Below are positions 13,089 to 26,050 of a stretch of DNA of 64,000 nt, piece by piece. A program made the position numbers and the translations under genes. The stretch spans positions 90,011,809-90,075,808 of the forward strand of contig JAZBQD010000015.1 in the NCBI GenBank assembly GCA_036583965.1, in the 5' to 3' direction. This DNA is from Prunella strophiata (Eukaryota > Chordata > Aves > Passeriformes > Prunellidae). Under the pieces are notes generated by a model. The model had not been told where the DNA came from and ran no database searches. It was given only the letters and a program-made list of their open reading frames with translations. Every line of letters starts with the position of its first letter. Position 1 is the first letter of the stretch.

Positions 13089-15464
13089 AATCTGGAATAA
13101 ACTGCCAAATCTCCTCTTAGATTTAAGAAGAGACAGCTGGGTAGAAGGCATACTTTGAGAAGCCCAGAAGTAGTAAAGGAAAGGAAAGCCACAAAGGACA
13201 CAGAAATGAAAACACTTCTGTTGGTATCACATACAAACCCACTTCCACAACTGCAAGGAAGCTGTAATTTGCTTTTGCTCCAGGCTTCCTCAGGATGTGG
13301 GGTTCAGAGATCTGGATCCTGGATCCTCCTGGACAATTCTCTGATCACATGCAGAGGATACAAGTTCTTTCTCAAGCAAGCAGACATACATAGGATTCTG
13401 ACCAGTTCCTCTCTCCTGCATGTACTCTACCCATCCTTGCCTGGATGATTCTCTCTGAGAAACTTTCCTTGTGCTTTCTGTCCATGAAGATATGAGTGCC
13501 CAAGGTAGAAGGAAGCCATCACAAGGCCTACTTAACTTAAGTATTCATTCAGCAGACTACAGAATATCCTGCCCTGTCTAGGCCACTGTGAGCTTTTGTC
13601 CCAATGTCCACCATTAGTGCCATCCAGACATGCTTTTCCTAAAGTAGGCTGCTGTAATCAGTGAAAAAAGAAAAACAAATCACAACAAATCAGAGCAGCA
13701 TTTCTAGCTGCAAAATATACCTACTGCCTTTTTTCAATTTTTGCTACCCATAACTCCATTGCAGCAGATTATGTGCTTAAGACGCACAAATGAAAAAGAA
13801 TCATCCTAGAAAGAGGGTGAAACAAAAGCAAAGTACTGCACAGACAGCTTCAAACAAAAGTAGCATGACAAGCCAAAGAAGTAACTAAATAATCTCTTCT
13901 CTTATGGAGATAATGGGCTTTGATTCTCAAAAACTGTATCAAATTTTTTATGCATTTGCACTCTGCTCTGGTTACATGCTCTCTCTCCTTCATGTTTGAA
14001 AGGGAACATACTCCAAAGGCACACCAGCTAGATTACACGGGCACATTATAAGTTTCACAATCTTGAGAGCATTCTACTTTGATCTCAGAAGTTGATTGTT
14101 GGAATCCCACGGAGCAAAGAGATAGCACAGGAGGGTCTTTTCACTGATATACACATAAGGAAAAATTTGTGAGATTTCTGTGAAATTGCTCTGGTTTAGA
14201 ATTTTCTCAAGTGTTTCATTTCAACTATAAATAGAAAACAGAATCTCATGACAAAGATGTAGCTGACATAGTGTGCAATTTATCATCTGTGAGCACATTT
14301 CAGAGTGCCTGTCTCAAAGCTGACATGCTGTGTGGACTCTGCAACATGACTACTTTAATATATTCCATGACAAATGCAAGTAAAAGTAGGTGAGATACAA
14401 ACAATCCAAAAGGAAAATTCTCCATTTCCTCTCCTGATCTGGACTTCTTTCCGATAACAGATAACCTTGGGGAGACAAAAAACTTGCAGCATAAATGGAA
14501 AAACCATTGTTTCTCTGGATTACTTCCTGCCATGCTTTTGCCATGGGTTGTAAAAACCTATTCCTGGAAGCACACTTACATAGATTTGACTTCTTCCCCA
14601 CCTATAAAAATACCACAGACATGCAAATGATCCATAATATATATGCAGACAGCCACTGAAGTCAACAAACCAACAAAAACAAAAACTGCAGTATCTGATT
14701 CCTGGACTGTCGCTTCCTTTCAGAGTATTTTTCTCCTCAGAACCATTTCTAGCAAGAATGAAATAGTAATGTTTGTAATTACAGTATAATGCTCTTATTC
14801 TCCCACATCTCAGACAGCAGATCCACAGCTGTAAATATAGGTTGACTGTATTAGTACCAGCACAACTGAAAGAAGCAGATTACTTCATCTGCTAGAATCC
14901 AGTGTAAAGTGTCAGGGCTGTAGGTGATTTAAGGCTGTGGCACCTTGGAGGTGCCCAGTCTCAGAGTCCAGATGGTAACTATTACAGAAGAGGTTCTAGA
15001 TTCAGCCTACTTGAATATTGGCCTCAGAGACCATACAGTACTACACGCACTTGGATAATCACCGAGAATTTTCTTTTCTTTCTTGTGCTCCAAGAGGCTA
15101 CCTGTGTGCTGCAAAGGCAAACTCATAACTTTGCTGTTGTAATAGTCAAGCAGTTTAAAGGTTTCCCTGTCTTTTTAAGCCACTTTCCAACTTTTTTGCA
15201 TGGGTATAAATCCAGACTGCTGAGTCTGGCTCCAGCAGAAGTCTGGATTTGCACAGGGATAACTGGTAGCAGACTTTCATCCACTGTTCTTTAAAACTCT
15301 TGCAGTAAACTAAAGCAACAGCAGAAAACCATTCCTAAAAAATAAGGCCCCGACCAATACTTGCTGGATTTTTCTTCACTTCCTGTAGCACCTGCTTCTC
15401 TTACACCAGTAGCACAGACTCCTGCAGCTGGGAACAGCACTAGTCTCCTGCTCTGGTGGACATG

Positions 15465-15478
15465 CCAGCAGAGGGCAA
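15465..15478 (+). promoter_or_regulatory. Putative CTCF-binding motif
   Basis: CCAGCAGAGGGCAA matches the vertebrate CTCF core consensus (CCASYAGRKGGCRS) at 13 of 14 positions, with only the last base off. Orientation is forward. The local sequence is GC-richer than its surroundings. Sites this close to consensus occur by chance in tens of kilobases at a modest rate, so occupancy is inference. A reverse-oriented near-match lies at 47717-47730. Confidence 0.45.
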
Positions 15479-16884
15479 TGAAACACATAGACTGCAGTCA
15501 GCATCTTGCAGATGGAGATTTTTGGCCCCAAATCTGGCAGGTGAAAGCTCCTGTGACAGCCATAAACACACTTAGCTGCTCCAGTGAAGAGAACTGGATC
15601 CTATTCAAAAACCACATCCACTCTGCTCTTCTACCCAACATTGCACAAGGCTCAGGCTGCAACTTCTCTTCTTGTACTGGTCAGAGCCTGGAAAGCCAAC
15701 ACCTTCCATAGTCCTAACAGACAAAAATTTACTGGTGACCTTAGTGTCTGAGGCAAGTACTACCACTGGAGAAACCTTACCCAAAGCTATCAACATCCCA
15801 TTGGCTTCATGCTCATTCACACTGCTGCACCTCTACACAGCTCAGGAAAGGGGGAAATCCAAGTTCTGAGTAATGGCTCATTCAGATTAATTGATGTCTC
15901 TTGGGCAGAAATTACAATGTTCTTTGGCACATTGGTGCCATTGAGCAGCTTCCACTCTTCAGGGGTGGTTTTCACTTTTTCTGGTCTGTTATTTGCAAAT
16001 GCTGTTTTTGAAGTCCAGAGACTAAGAATTAGTTATGCATTTTTTAGTGCTAGATTATGTATAGAAATATATGTAATGTACCTCTGGTTTCAAGCCACCT
16101 TCCAACGCTTCATTATTTTGCAGAGCAATACATGACCATTGATGAAGTACAGAATCAAAACTGAATCTTGCATTTGGTGGGTGACTAATTTTCTAATATC
16201 CCAATTTAATCATCTTGCTTTGGCACCAGAAACTACTACATGCTATTTTAAGCACCAGAGACAGAATTTGGGTATCCTAGGTAAATTCAAATTGGCCTAA
16301 TATAGAAGGTGGTTACTACCATTTACATGATGAGAGCCCTCTGAATCAGCTGCCTATTTTGACATTCTGTGTATTTAGAAGGTACTTGGGTAGAATAGCT
16401 GGCTGATATCTTTTCAGCTCTGCTGGTCTCAGCTCTGGATTACTCCTGAACAAGTTCAGATATTGATGGTACTCAAAGCAGGGTCCCTATATCCAGGTAT
16501 TGACAAAGTCTTCCCTGTTTTGCTTGCCCCTATTCTGGGGTTTGATCAGGGAAGCTGTTGAAGTCCATGGGAGCCAAAGTGATTTCACAGCTTTAGAGAA
16601 TCAGCATCTTAATCATGTTAAAAATATTTAATTAATACAAAGCCAAGGAATGAAGGCAAATCTTTACCATAAGTAATTAGCACTTTAAAAAGCAGGTATG
16701 CTGTCTGCTAGACAGCACCAACCAGAGTAACTTTTGTCTTCCAGGCATGAGTCAGATTAAGGTTAGATTAACTTTCAACACTACAATACTGGCTTTAGTT
16801 ATTGATATCTAAAACACTGATACTGTGTGGGATTTGCATACTCACCAGTGAAGGTGGAGCTCAACTCCAACAAGTACAAAAACA

Positions 16885-16930
16885 GAGTTCAAAAAGTCTA
16901 AGAGAATAAAGAGTTCAAGAAGTCTGAGAC
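16885..16930 (+). repeat. Short imperfect tandem repeat, period 26
   Basis: The block 'gagttcaaaaagtctaaga' starting at 16885 is repeated as 'gagttcaagaagtctgaga' starting at 16911, with two substitutions. It is a local two-copy tandem duplication. Confidence 0.65.
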
Positions 16931-17023
16931 TGATTTGCTCTTAATAGAGGGGCTAGGATAAGTCTTCAGTAAAAAGAAGGAAAGTAGTCAGTGCACATAA
17001 AAGACGAAGAGATTTAAAATGTA

Positions 17024-17043
17024 GGGAGGGAGGAAGGGAGGGG
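17024..17043 (+). other. G-quadruplex motif in purine-rich tract
   Basis: Four runs of at least three G (17024-17026, 17028-17030, 17036-17038, 17040-17043) are separated by loops of 1, 5 and 1 bases, meeting the standard G3+N1-7 rule. The motif lies in a longer purine-only stretch (about 17023-17058) that could also adopt triplex forms. Nothing nearby shows a promoter or gene, so function is unknown. Confidence 0.6.
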
Positions 17044-17936
17044 AAGGAAAGGAGAAATGAGACTGGGATTTGGAACAAGCTTCTGTAAATGTTGCTTTAA
17101 CTATTAATTGAAGAGTAAACATCCTATTAAATTCTTATGGAATGTGTGCATGAAAAGTGGTAGCACAAGTCAGATCTGCCCCATGTGGATGTTGTTTATG
17201 AAGCAGCCTCCTTGAAAGTGTTCCTCAGACTTTTGACAAATGAACTTTCTGTAGGTTGTACATTTGAACACTGGAATGCCTATTGTCTCCATCTGCCTTT
17301 GGCTTGTACAGTTCCTTGGGGGCTTAATAGAGAGACAGACATTTAGTAGAAAGAAGGCTTTATGGAGTGGCAAAAGCACATTCTGGGAGAATGCACTTGG
17401 AAGAAAAAAAGAAAACACAACAAAAACAACTCACAACCAATCACTGTTTTCTACAGAAATTAAACCATTGCAGAATAAAAATTCTTTTAAAAAAGCACAT
17501 ACATTTTTCATGGAGTGGGCCTAAAGCACTTATTTATATTTCATCTCTGTATGACATGGTTTTGCTCATCTAATTCCATTTAGAACATTACAACTTTTGT
17601 TTCAAATGTCTCTGTGCTGAAATATATTCTCTAAAGTGCCCTGGAGCTGCTGGTATTGTAAATGTTATCTAAATGACTCATTCGAATTTTTAAGGACAAC
17701 TCAGCTTAGAAATACAGTATTCTGGTTTTCAGTTATTTTTATTTGAAAGTTTTTAGTTTGGGGTGCAGAGAAGGAAGACGCAGAACAACAGATAGCACTT
17801 GAATAGAGTCATACAATTGCTGCTGCTTTTCCACTTTACGGGATGAAGCCAGACACGAGCAAGCAGGCACCGTTTCTCCTGATATGCACAGAGTCAATCT
17901 TGATTACTTATGGTGTTTCTGCAAAGGCCCCTTCAC

Positions 17937-17956
17937 AAAAAAAAAAAAAAAAAAAA
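17937..17956 (+). repeat. Poly(A) run, 20 A
   Basis: Twenty consecutive A residues flanked by C-rich bases. No retroposed body or target duplication is recognised beside it. Confidence 0.85.
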
Positions 17957-19063
17957 CCCTCTGAAATATCTCTGGTTTTGATCAGAATGTGAAAGACAAC
18001 TATCAAACACCACTGCTTATATGATGTCTGTTTCTGTGGTCCTGCTGCATATTTCACAAAACACAGAAGTTCGATTTCATGCATGCATTGGTTTTGCACA
18101 CCTGTATATACCTGTATGGTGAAATTCTAGCTCCAGTGAAGCAAAAGTTTTCTTAAAGTACATATTATATTACAATCCTCTGCACATAAACATTTACAAA
18201 TACTTGCTTGAATACAGAGAAGGTCAGGTTCTGTGTCACATATATCACAGGGCCCCTGAGGCTGCAAAGTCTGTATTTTGAAGGTAGGATTTGTTATTTT
18301 GCTGAAGTAGACAGACTTTAGGGCTAAATGCTTTCTGAAAAAGGAATTCAAACTCAGGAATACCTGAGTTTGACTTCACTGATACGGAAAAAGTCACTGT
18401 AGAAAGGATGATCCTCTGGTACCAGCACACAGCAAGACAGGAATCCATTGGCTGTTGAGCTACTTTAACTACCAGAGCACCACTTAATGTGAGTTACCTT
18501 TACTCTTGCACTGGTAGTTTCCACAGCAGAGTCAGAAAGCTCATTGAAGAAGATATTCTTTCAGGCAGTACAGACATTCAGTTGAGATCAGTCTATAGAA
18601 TTGCATGGCTTTTCCACATGGAAATGCACCATTTGAACTGTCTATGTTCACTGTTGCTTGAAATTAAACTAAAGCAAGCTGGACTTCTCCTCCATAGAGA
18701 GTAAGATTTTCTCAGGCTGTCAGAACAAGACCTCTAAGGGAGTCAGGCCATTTTTCAGAACAGAAAAGAGGGCTTTCCTAAATAACCACCCCAGCCTTAA
18801 CCAATCAGACAGCATATATAGATATCATTTCCTAAAAGTTAAGGCCAAAAAGGATACCAGATGCACCTACTGTGTATTCACAGATCAGTTAATTTTAACC
18901 TAAACATTTAGTTGATATTCAAAGACTTTAGTGAGGGAAAAGCATTTCTCTGCTTGGAAAACTATCTGCCACAGACACAGGGTTGGCAAGACCTGAGGAA
19001 GCCATGCAATGGCAAGGAATTAATCATCTGAGATGTACACAAATGATCCTAGCAGACGAACCA

Positions 19064-19084
19064 CACCTCATGCTATATGAGGTG
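19064..19084. repeat. Short inverted repeat
   Basis: CACCTCAT (19064-19071) and ATGAGGTG (19077-19084) form a perfect 8-bp stem with a 5-base loop. It is isolated, with no terminator-like or element context. Confidence 0.6.
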
Positions 19085-19911
19085 AAAGATCCACAGAGCC
19101 TGCCAACCTGACCCAGGGAAAATTCCCTCCCAAACCAACTAAGGAAATCCATAATCACTCTCTATGCCACCTACAAAGAGATCTCCTGCCCTGGCCAATC
19201 TCTTGTGCTGCAGGGGAAAGCAGTTAATAACAAAGAAAAGGAGCCGCACACAGAAACCTTCGCTCCTTGCGCAAGGGAGGAGATGAAAAGAAATCTGCCC
19301 TGATCATCTTCAGAGAAATTTGGGTCTGTTAATTGTCTTAATGTGGAGTTGCTGTCTATAAACTTTTGAGTTAAATGCTTTCCCATTAAGGAAAAGGATG
19401 AAAAAGGCAAGATGTCCAGGCCAGGCTTGAAGCTCTCATTATCAAGAGACCTCGCAGCCAGAAAGCAGCTGCTCATTTCAAGACTGAGTTAGCTGAACTT
19501 CAGCTTCTAGTCAGCCAGGGGGAAAAGCCTCTGCTGTCAGGTGTCTTCTTCAGACTGACCTCTTGCCCTGCTCTCAAATTACCTGAATACTCTGAATTCT
19601 TGAGACCCCTCCTCCTGATGTTTGTTTTCCAGTCCTTAACTCACATTATAGCCCAGCTTAGACAGAACAGGACACATCACCTGATGAAGAAGCCTACAAA
19701 CAGTACCAAAATGTTTCATCTTTTTCATGGATCACATCATCCCTTTTTTGCCAAAACACAGCAGGAAAAATTAAAATCAAATCGATTATCTATGATGTCA
19801 CCTAAGACCATCCATAAAACACTGTTTCCAAAATGTGATTTACTCTATTCTCCAGGCCAATATATACCAGCTCAGGCTGGACTGTATTAATAAACACCTT
19901 TATGTTACAAC

Positions 19912-19977
19912 AGAAATCTTAAACTTAACCTTAAATCTTAAGAAATCTTAAGATCTTAAAAGACAAGAAATCTTAAA
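19912..19977 (+). repeat. Degenerate AAATCTTAAG minisatellite
   Basis: The motif (A)AATCTTAA recurs at least five times with spacer variants inside 66 bases, including self-complementary TCTTAAGA-like parts. It is probably a decayed local tandem repeat. Confidence 0.65.
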
Positions 19978-21490
19978 GGTGGTTACTCTTTACTTGGCCT
20001 AAGGATTGCTTATTTTCTTGCTAACCTTTTCCTCAAATTTGATGTTATACATCAGCAGATGCTATACATTACTGACTATATGACTGATTAAGGTTTGCCT
20101 GGCCCACTCTCCCAGTTTATGGAGTAAAACTACTGTAAAAGTACTTGAACAAGCTGTAATGAATTTAGGGGGACAGGATGCTTCCTATAGAGACTGTCAC
20201 AACTGGAAGGAGAGGAAGATTATTGAATATTTTAGGCAGTAGGTAAGCTATAAAGCTGAAGAATATTTCTTTGCTTACACAGAACAGAAAAAAAAAGCAG
20301 AGGAGAGATTTTGCTCAGGGGACAGCAACTGCATTGCTGATTGAGGTGGAAAATCTGTGAAGAAGCCTCTTGTTAGAACTGTTGGCAGTGTATCATCCAG
20401 AGCAGTACATGCTTTCTCTTCACCAGACAGGGATTTTTCATTTCATCTATCATTCAGAACTTGTTGTAATGCTTCCAAAAGTCACATTACATTGTCATAC
20501 ACTCCCATTAACACAAAGACTTACTCTTCATGAAGTAATTGACTGCTGTGGAAGATGGGCATAGGGAGCAGGTGCTACAGGTGGCCTTTTCACATTGAGA
20601 TGCTCCATCAGTACACTCAGCCAGAGAAGCTGTGTTTCTCCTGAAGGTGAATTGCATCTCCCCAGCTTCCTGCACAACACTTTGTACCTGGGTGTTCTGA
20701 ATATTTCTAAAATCCTTCTCCACCACCATGACAATTATACTTCTACAACAATCCCAACCAAATTAAGCACAGGAGTTGCTTCCACCAAGTAAGAAAATTT
20801 CTGAGACCTAAGGAAAGCCCAGCAATACATCTAAAACTATTGGCTACAATCCTCTTCCCTAAAGAGAGGAAGGCCAGGCCATATCATATCATATTTTCTT
20901 CATAAGAAGGGGATCACTCTTCTCCTCAACACCAGCACTGCAATAAGCCATGTCAGAAGTAGTAGCAAAAGTTGTATTTCCAGTGGTCAGGAGTGAAAAC
21001 ACACTGGTGTTTCAAACTGCCATTCTAAAGAACAGAATGAAACAAACATAAGTCAGACCATGATTTTTGAATTTCCATACCTTCAAGTCAGTATGATAAT
21101 CATCTTTCAATGTCAAAGGACAAGGAAAGCAAAATTTAATATGATCATTATTTTCCTTTAAGCTTTGTAGTTTTCACATGTCTGAACTTACCAGGGTACA
21201 AAAGTATTGCCTTGCTGCAAAGGCAGAAGTGATCAAGGAAGCTACACGAACTTTGGATATGCTTTTTGGACTCCAAAGAAGAAGAGTCTCATAGATAAAG
21301 GGTCAGTTCAGCAACATAAATTATGTAGCTTGTTAAATATACCCACCCAGAAAATGTAGGTATTTAACTGCAATGGGATGATATTCATCACTGGATTAAC
21401 ACTTACACATACAGTAAATTAATTCTAAGCATTTGATGTTAAGAGAAATTGTATAACTGCATACACTGTCAGGATTTCTGTTTATATATG

Positions 21491-21678
21491 TGCTGCTTAA
21501 TGTATTTATTGATAATCTGGGTGAGGGGATTGGTTGTACCTTTAGCAGATTTGCAGGTATCACCAAGATGGGTGGGAGTGTTGATCTATTGCAAGATAGG
21601 AGGGCTCTGCAGGGGGATCTGGACAGGCTGGATGGATGGGCTGGGACCAAAAGCATGAGGTTCAACAAGACCAAGTAG
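21491..21678 (+). pseudogene. CR1 ORF2 reverse-transcriptase remnant
   Basis: This open segment encodes the end of the CR1 reverse-transcriptase domain: residues like NLGEGIGCTFSRFAG, then GGSVDLL and ALQGDLDRLDGW, then MRFNKTK followed by a TAG stop. In functional CR1 copies the FA motif is followed by DD, the catalytic aspartates of the polymerase. Here that position reads GI, so the catalytic pair is lost. The fragment has no own promoter or start. Confidence 0.8.
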
Positions 21679-22089
21679 CAGGTTGTACACTTTGGCCACA
21701 ATAGTTTCATGTAGCACTGTAGGAGACAAAGTGGCTGGAAAGCTGCCTGGCAGGAAGGGACCTGGGGGTGCTGGGTGAAAGCAGCTGAACATGAGCCAAA
21801 GTGTGCTCAGGTGGCCAAGAAGACAAACAACATTCTGGCCTGTGTCAGCAATAGTGTGGCCAGCAGGGCCAGGGAAGTCATTCTTCCCCTGTGCTCAGCA
21901 CTGGTGAGGCCACACCTCAAGTGCTGTGTCCAGTTCTGAGCCCCTCACCACAAGAAAGACATTGAGGGGCTGGAGTGTGTCCAGAGAAGGGCAATAAAGA
22001 TGGGGAAGCCTGTGGGGCACAAGTTGGATGAGGAGTGTCAGAGGGAGTTGGGTGTGTTTAGTCTGGAGAAAGGGAGGCTCAGGGGGGAC

Positions 22090-22290
22090 TTTATCACTCT
22101 CTAAAACTACCTGAAAGGAGGCTGTAGCCAGGTGGCTACTGTCAGGCTCTTCTACCAGGCAATCAGTGACAGGACAAGAGGACACAGTCTTAGGGTGTGC
22201 CAGGGGAGGTTTAGGTTGGACATTAGGAAGAATTTCTTCACAGAAAAGGTGATTAGACTTTGGACAGCACTGCTCAGGGAGGTGGCAGCC
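22090..22290 (+). pseudogene. CR1 ORF2 C-terminal remnant
   Basis: The segment encodes an ORF2 tail with [16 protein letters not shown] followed by [11 protein letters not shown], the standard CR1 C-terminal blocks. A TAA stop sits just upstream, near 22102. Downstream the frame stays open by chance into the 3' UTR. It is part of the same insertion as the 21491-21678 remnant and is not a separate gene. Confidence 0.75.
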
Positions 22291-22433
22291 ACCATCCCTG
22301 GAGGTATTTTAGGAAAGACTGGCCGTGGGACTCAGTGCGAGGGTCTAGTTAACATGGTGGCGTTCGGTCATAGGTGGGGCTCTACCAATAATCTCAGAGG
22401 TCTTTTCCAACCTACCTGATTCTCTAATTCTGT

Positions 22434-25400
22434 ATTTAATTACAACCCACAGGTAGATATTACAGCTTTAAATAGTAGCATCAAATATCACTGTTTGCTA
22501 ACTGATTTTTTAACTTCATGTACAGTCCTTGCAATCCTAAACCCAGCTATTGCTGTTCACCTCATTAAATACTGTATTCAGAAATAGCTTTAACAGCAAA
22601 CTGTAAACAGACTGACACACATATGTCAACAAAGCCTAAGGACCTAAAGAGAAGAGTAAAGTAAAGCAAAGTTATATCACTCCAGGGTTGAAAGCAAAGT
22701 TATATTACTCTGAGCCTTCATGGCCTAGCTACAAGAAACTCTTGGTTCTTTACCTTAGTTCTAGGTCAGCTGATTGAGTCACTTAAGAGCTGTAAAGTTC
22801 AGGGTTATAGTTATTGTCTGGGCTAACCAAATCTTAGCCAGCACTGATAACTGAGTAATATTAAACACTAATTCCAGTGGCATAAGGTGGCCTAACACTA
22901 AGATAGTCAAGCCCTTTCTAAAAGGTTTCAAGTCATTTGAGTGGGCAAAGACATCCTGATTCTTCTGCTTTACTCAGACTTGTTGCCTTTTACTTTGGTA
23001 ATAAATTTCCTTGAAAGATTATACCAGGATTTGTACCTTTACAAACTATTGTCTATTCTTTCAGGATGAACAACTTCTCCTGATGTTATTAATCACAACT
23101 AACAAAAGAAAAGGAAGGGGGGACAGATTATCTAAAGAACATGTTGTATGTGGAGCAACAATAGTTTGCATGTGCTTTCATTCCCAGTTTCAGAAAGACT
23201 CCACTATGAAACAGACTTAAATTTGAACAAGCAACTCAGAAATACTAACTTAATTCAAGACATAATCAACAACTTCTGTTTGATGCACTTTTTACCCCCC
23301 AGCTGGTGTGGCTGTTTTCTTCAGATATTTTCTGTTGGAAATTTGTGCTGTCACCAGCAGCTGAGAGGAGCAGCTATGATTCCAGAAGAAGTGGTAACAA
23401 TCCCCCCAAAATTCTTATGTAGTACTGTTCATGCTCTGGATGTTCACAGATTACAAGAAAGGTCTTAGGGGAAAACAAAAATAAAAATTTTTATAAGCAG
23501 AAAGACAATTTCAGGAGAAAAATGTTAAATCCTTAAAGGAAAACCTTCACCTTCACAATGGACAGACGTTTAAAAATTTCTTTTCAAAAATTCTTGTTCT
23601 ATATACTCCTTGACAATATACTAAAAATGTCTTAAAGCCACAGACCTGTTCAGAAACTTCAAGAGCTGAGGGTTGATGGCATGCTGCACTTGCTGTTTTG
23701 ATGAGTTTACACTCCATGAAGAGGAAGGAAACATCCCCCTGCACAGCATATGGCAGCACTACAGGAGATAGCAACAAGAAACGACCTTCAAGGGACCATC
23801 TGCCAGTTCTGCTCCAGTCACACCTCCTCCTTGCCCACAACATGACCCTTATACCAAGGAGACCAGCAAAGGATGCACATGGGAAACATCCTAAACAGTT
23901 AAAGCTCATGCTAGGCTTGCATCATTCACTTCACCTTTGCTAGAGCTTTCCCAATCAAATGCCAAGAGCATTTAACCTTTAACACTGTTGTCCAGAAGCA
24001 TCTGAGCACACCACTGAAACCATGGCCCAGAGGTGGTTATCCATTCCTCACTGCCTCCACATCTTCAGATATTCTTTCAAAGAATAACAAAGGGAGAAAA
24101 CTGCTAAGACAAAAATGTGATCTTTATGGCAGATGGTACCACAGGATAAATGGCTGTCGGTCTGCTGTAAATAATTCATCATTGTCAAGTGTGGTGCTCC
24201 AGTCATCTCAACAGAAGTATGTGATACTAAGAAAAATGTAACATTTGTCACAGAAGTACCACAGTCATCATGGGGCTTTCTTTTTAACCCAAGTTAGGCA
24301 CAAGAATACAATCAACAGAGCAAAGCAATACTTTAAAGGTGCACAGGAACCTTCCTTATACACACACCTGCCTCTGCAAGTGGTGTGACCCCCATAACCA
24401 GAGACAAGTAAGCTGAGTGCTGCTGATTTTCCATTCACTTGTGAGAAGGTGATCAGAAAATGAGAGGAATGGGCAGCAGCTTTGTTCTGTTTCTCTCCTA
24501 AGCCCCCAGTGTGGCAGCCAGTGCACATCACATTCCCTGCACATATAGGCCATCAGCAATTTATAACCTGTGCTAGAGAAAAAGAGACGTAGAGGGTCAG
24601 CTGGGGCTCACAAGATACCATTCAGCCTCACAGTTCTTAGCACAAAGCCTGGGACAGTCCAGCTCATGCCACACCACTTGACAACAGGTTTCAACCTCCT
24701 GTTTCAAGGATGACATGGGAACAGGTGGGCAAACAGGCAGTCACCAAGTGGAAGACATTCCTGAATACTGCCCTTACAATGTAGCATTTCCCTTAGACAG
24801 CTCTGGAGAGTCCAGAGCTACAAGAACTATTCTTCCCAAATAACAGGGAAGGCCAGCAAAACAAAGAACAGCATTATTTGATTCACAAGAAAATATCCAG
24901 GTAAAGAACTGTAAACACACAGTTATGCTGATCTCCCCAGTAACTGCACACAGATGTTATGCCTGACCTCGAAGGGAAGCTTGTGTCACTTAATAATCTC
25001 CTTCCAGAAGAGGTCTCCATATCCATCTTAGGAACTCAATAGCAGCATTGAATGCATCCTTAGGGTTCTCCCTTGTCTACACCTCTTTTATACAAGGTTG
25101 TTACAGGTCCCAGCTTGAGCATACAGTTATTTAGCTCAAGAAAAATTTTTTTAATCCCCTGCATTTCTGGCTGATGCTTGTGCATTCCAAGCAAGAGTAA
25201 AAAAGGCTTCCCTAACAGCCATGATAGATGGGGCACAGGACCAGCCCAAAAGATCTGCAACGCCTGCCCCTGGGCAGACACATTTCCCCAAACAGCAGGC
25301 AAGGATGGGCTGTCAATGCTGTTCCAACCCACAGAAACAGCAGGTAGACCTGAGATGTGGGATGAATATAGTCTTCATTTAAATAAGATATATTAGTACA

Positions 25401-26050
25401 AAATAGTGTCAACACCTCCCCCCTTTTTTTTTTTTTTCCTCTCCCCGCTTCTCACTTCTCTCTCATTTCTGCTCATTTTACCTACATTACAGCTGTAGCT
25501 GTATAAATGACAGGCTGTGGCCTAGCATCATGCGATAGATCATCCTACATCAGCTCTGAAAAATGGAGATGCTGTCAACTGTCTGGTTCTCCTCACATTC
25601 ACTGTCAGCATCAGTGCATTCAGGCAGCATGTCACAGCCATCTGAACAAGATGAATACAGCACTGTGAACATCAGCTTGGGAACCAAGTCAATCAAATAT
25701 GTGACCACAACCACACAGAATCATTTGTGCTGAGCAAGTGCCACAGAGAAAGGGTTCCTAGTGCCTTACTGTATCAGTACTGCCACTGGTAGTTTTTAAT
25801 TGAAATATCTGCTTGATCTGGTTGAAAAACAGAGGGATTTTTGTGATTAGGCTTTCCATACAGTAGGTTGTAAAGAAAATCTCAGCAGCCCCTGAAGTTG
25901 AAGGCAACCCTGGTGTGAACTACAGCAGTCAGAGACCAGTCTTGCTGTTCCTAATCTCACTGACAGGCTCCCACTTGAGTGTCCTGTGCTACCCAGGCAC
26001 CTCTAATGGAGAAGATGTGAGAGAGGAGAGAATGTTGCATCCTTTTGTCT
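22434..26050. other. Unique non-coding DNA, no gene seen
   Basis: 3.6 kb of unremarkable sequence. It holds short open frames of up to 118 codons (minus, 23553-23909) without domains, and a pyrimidine tract at 25416-25466. No interspersed repeat or exon is recognised. Confidence 0.55.
25416..25466. repeat. Pyrimidine-rich tract with poly(T)
   Basis: A C-run and a T-run of 14 are followed by C/T-only sequence. It would resemble a splice polypyrimidine tract in isolation, but no AG-bounded open exon follows. Confidence 0.7.

Larger units (their letters stand above)
5511..15464. other. Unique non-coding DNA, no gene seen
   Basis: Nearly 10 kb without a recognisable gene or interspersed repeat. 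It includes A/C-rich tracts (8026-8070, 8595-8662), T or A runs, a short TA/CA microsatellite at 13063, and a somewhat GC-richer part around 9830-11450 where random open frames are longer, up to 164 codons on the minus strand at 10553-11047. None of those frames shows a domain, and overlapping frames on the opposite strand are nearly as long. A possible conserved element at about 11710-11890 is treated in the findings. Confidence 0.5.
15479..21490. other. Unique non-coding DNA, no gene seen
   Basis: About 6 kb with no recognisable exon or interspersed repeat. It holds a G-quadruplex motif (17024), poly(A) at 17937-17956, a short direct repeat at 16885, a short hairpin at 19064 and a degenerate minisatellite at 19912. 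Open frames up to 116 codons (15361-15711, plus) have no domain. Confidence 0.5.
21491..22433 (+). mobile_element. CR1 LINE, 5'-truncated, longest copy in window
   Basis: About 940 bases of CR1 in sense orientation. It starts within the late reverse-transcriptase part of ORF2 (peptide FIDNLGEGIGCTF, then GGSVDLLQDRRALQ) and continues through ORF2 C-terminal blocks ([40 protein letters not shown]). It passes the 3' UTR blocks 'gtctagttaacatggtgg' and 'ctcagaggtcttttccaacc', and ends with 'gattctctaattctgt', the CR1 terminal repeat. Stops and frame shifts break ORF2, so it is inactive. 5' truncation is typical of CR1 target-primed insertion. Confidence 0.93.

Noticed and set aside
15361..15711. 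116-codon plus-strand frame
   Set aside because: No domain, and no acceptor or donor pattern. Only the CTCF-like site inside it was kept.
17937..17956. Poly(A) runs here and at 8030, 37819, 56137 and 62988 as tails of processed pseudogenes
   Set aside because: No gene-like body or flanking target duplication was seen. CR1 does not usually mobilise poly(A) transcripts, so processed pseudogenes are rare in birds.
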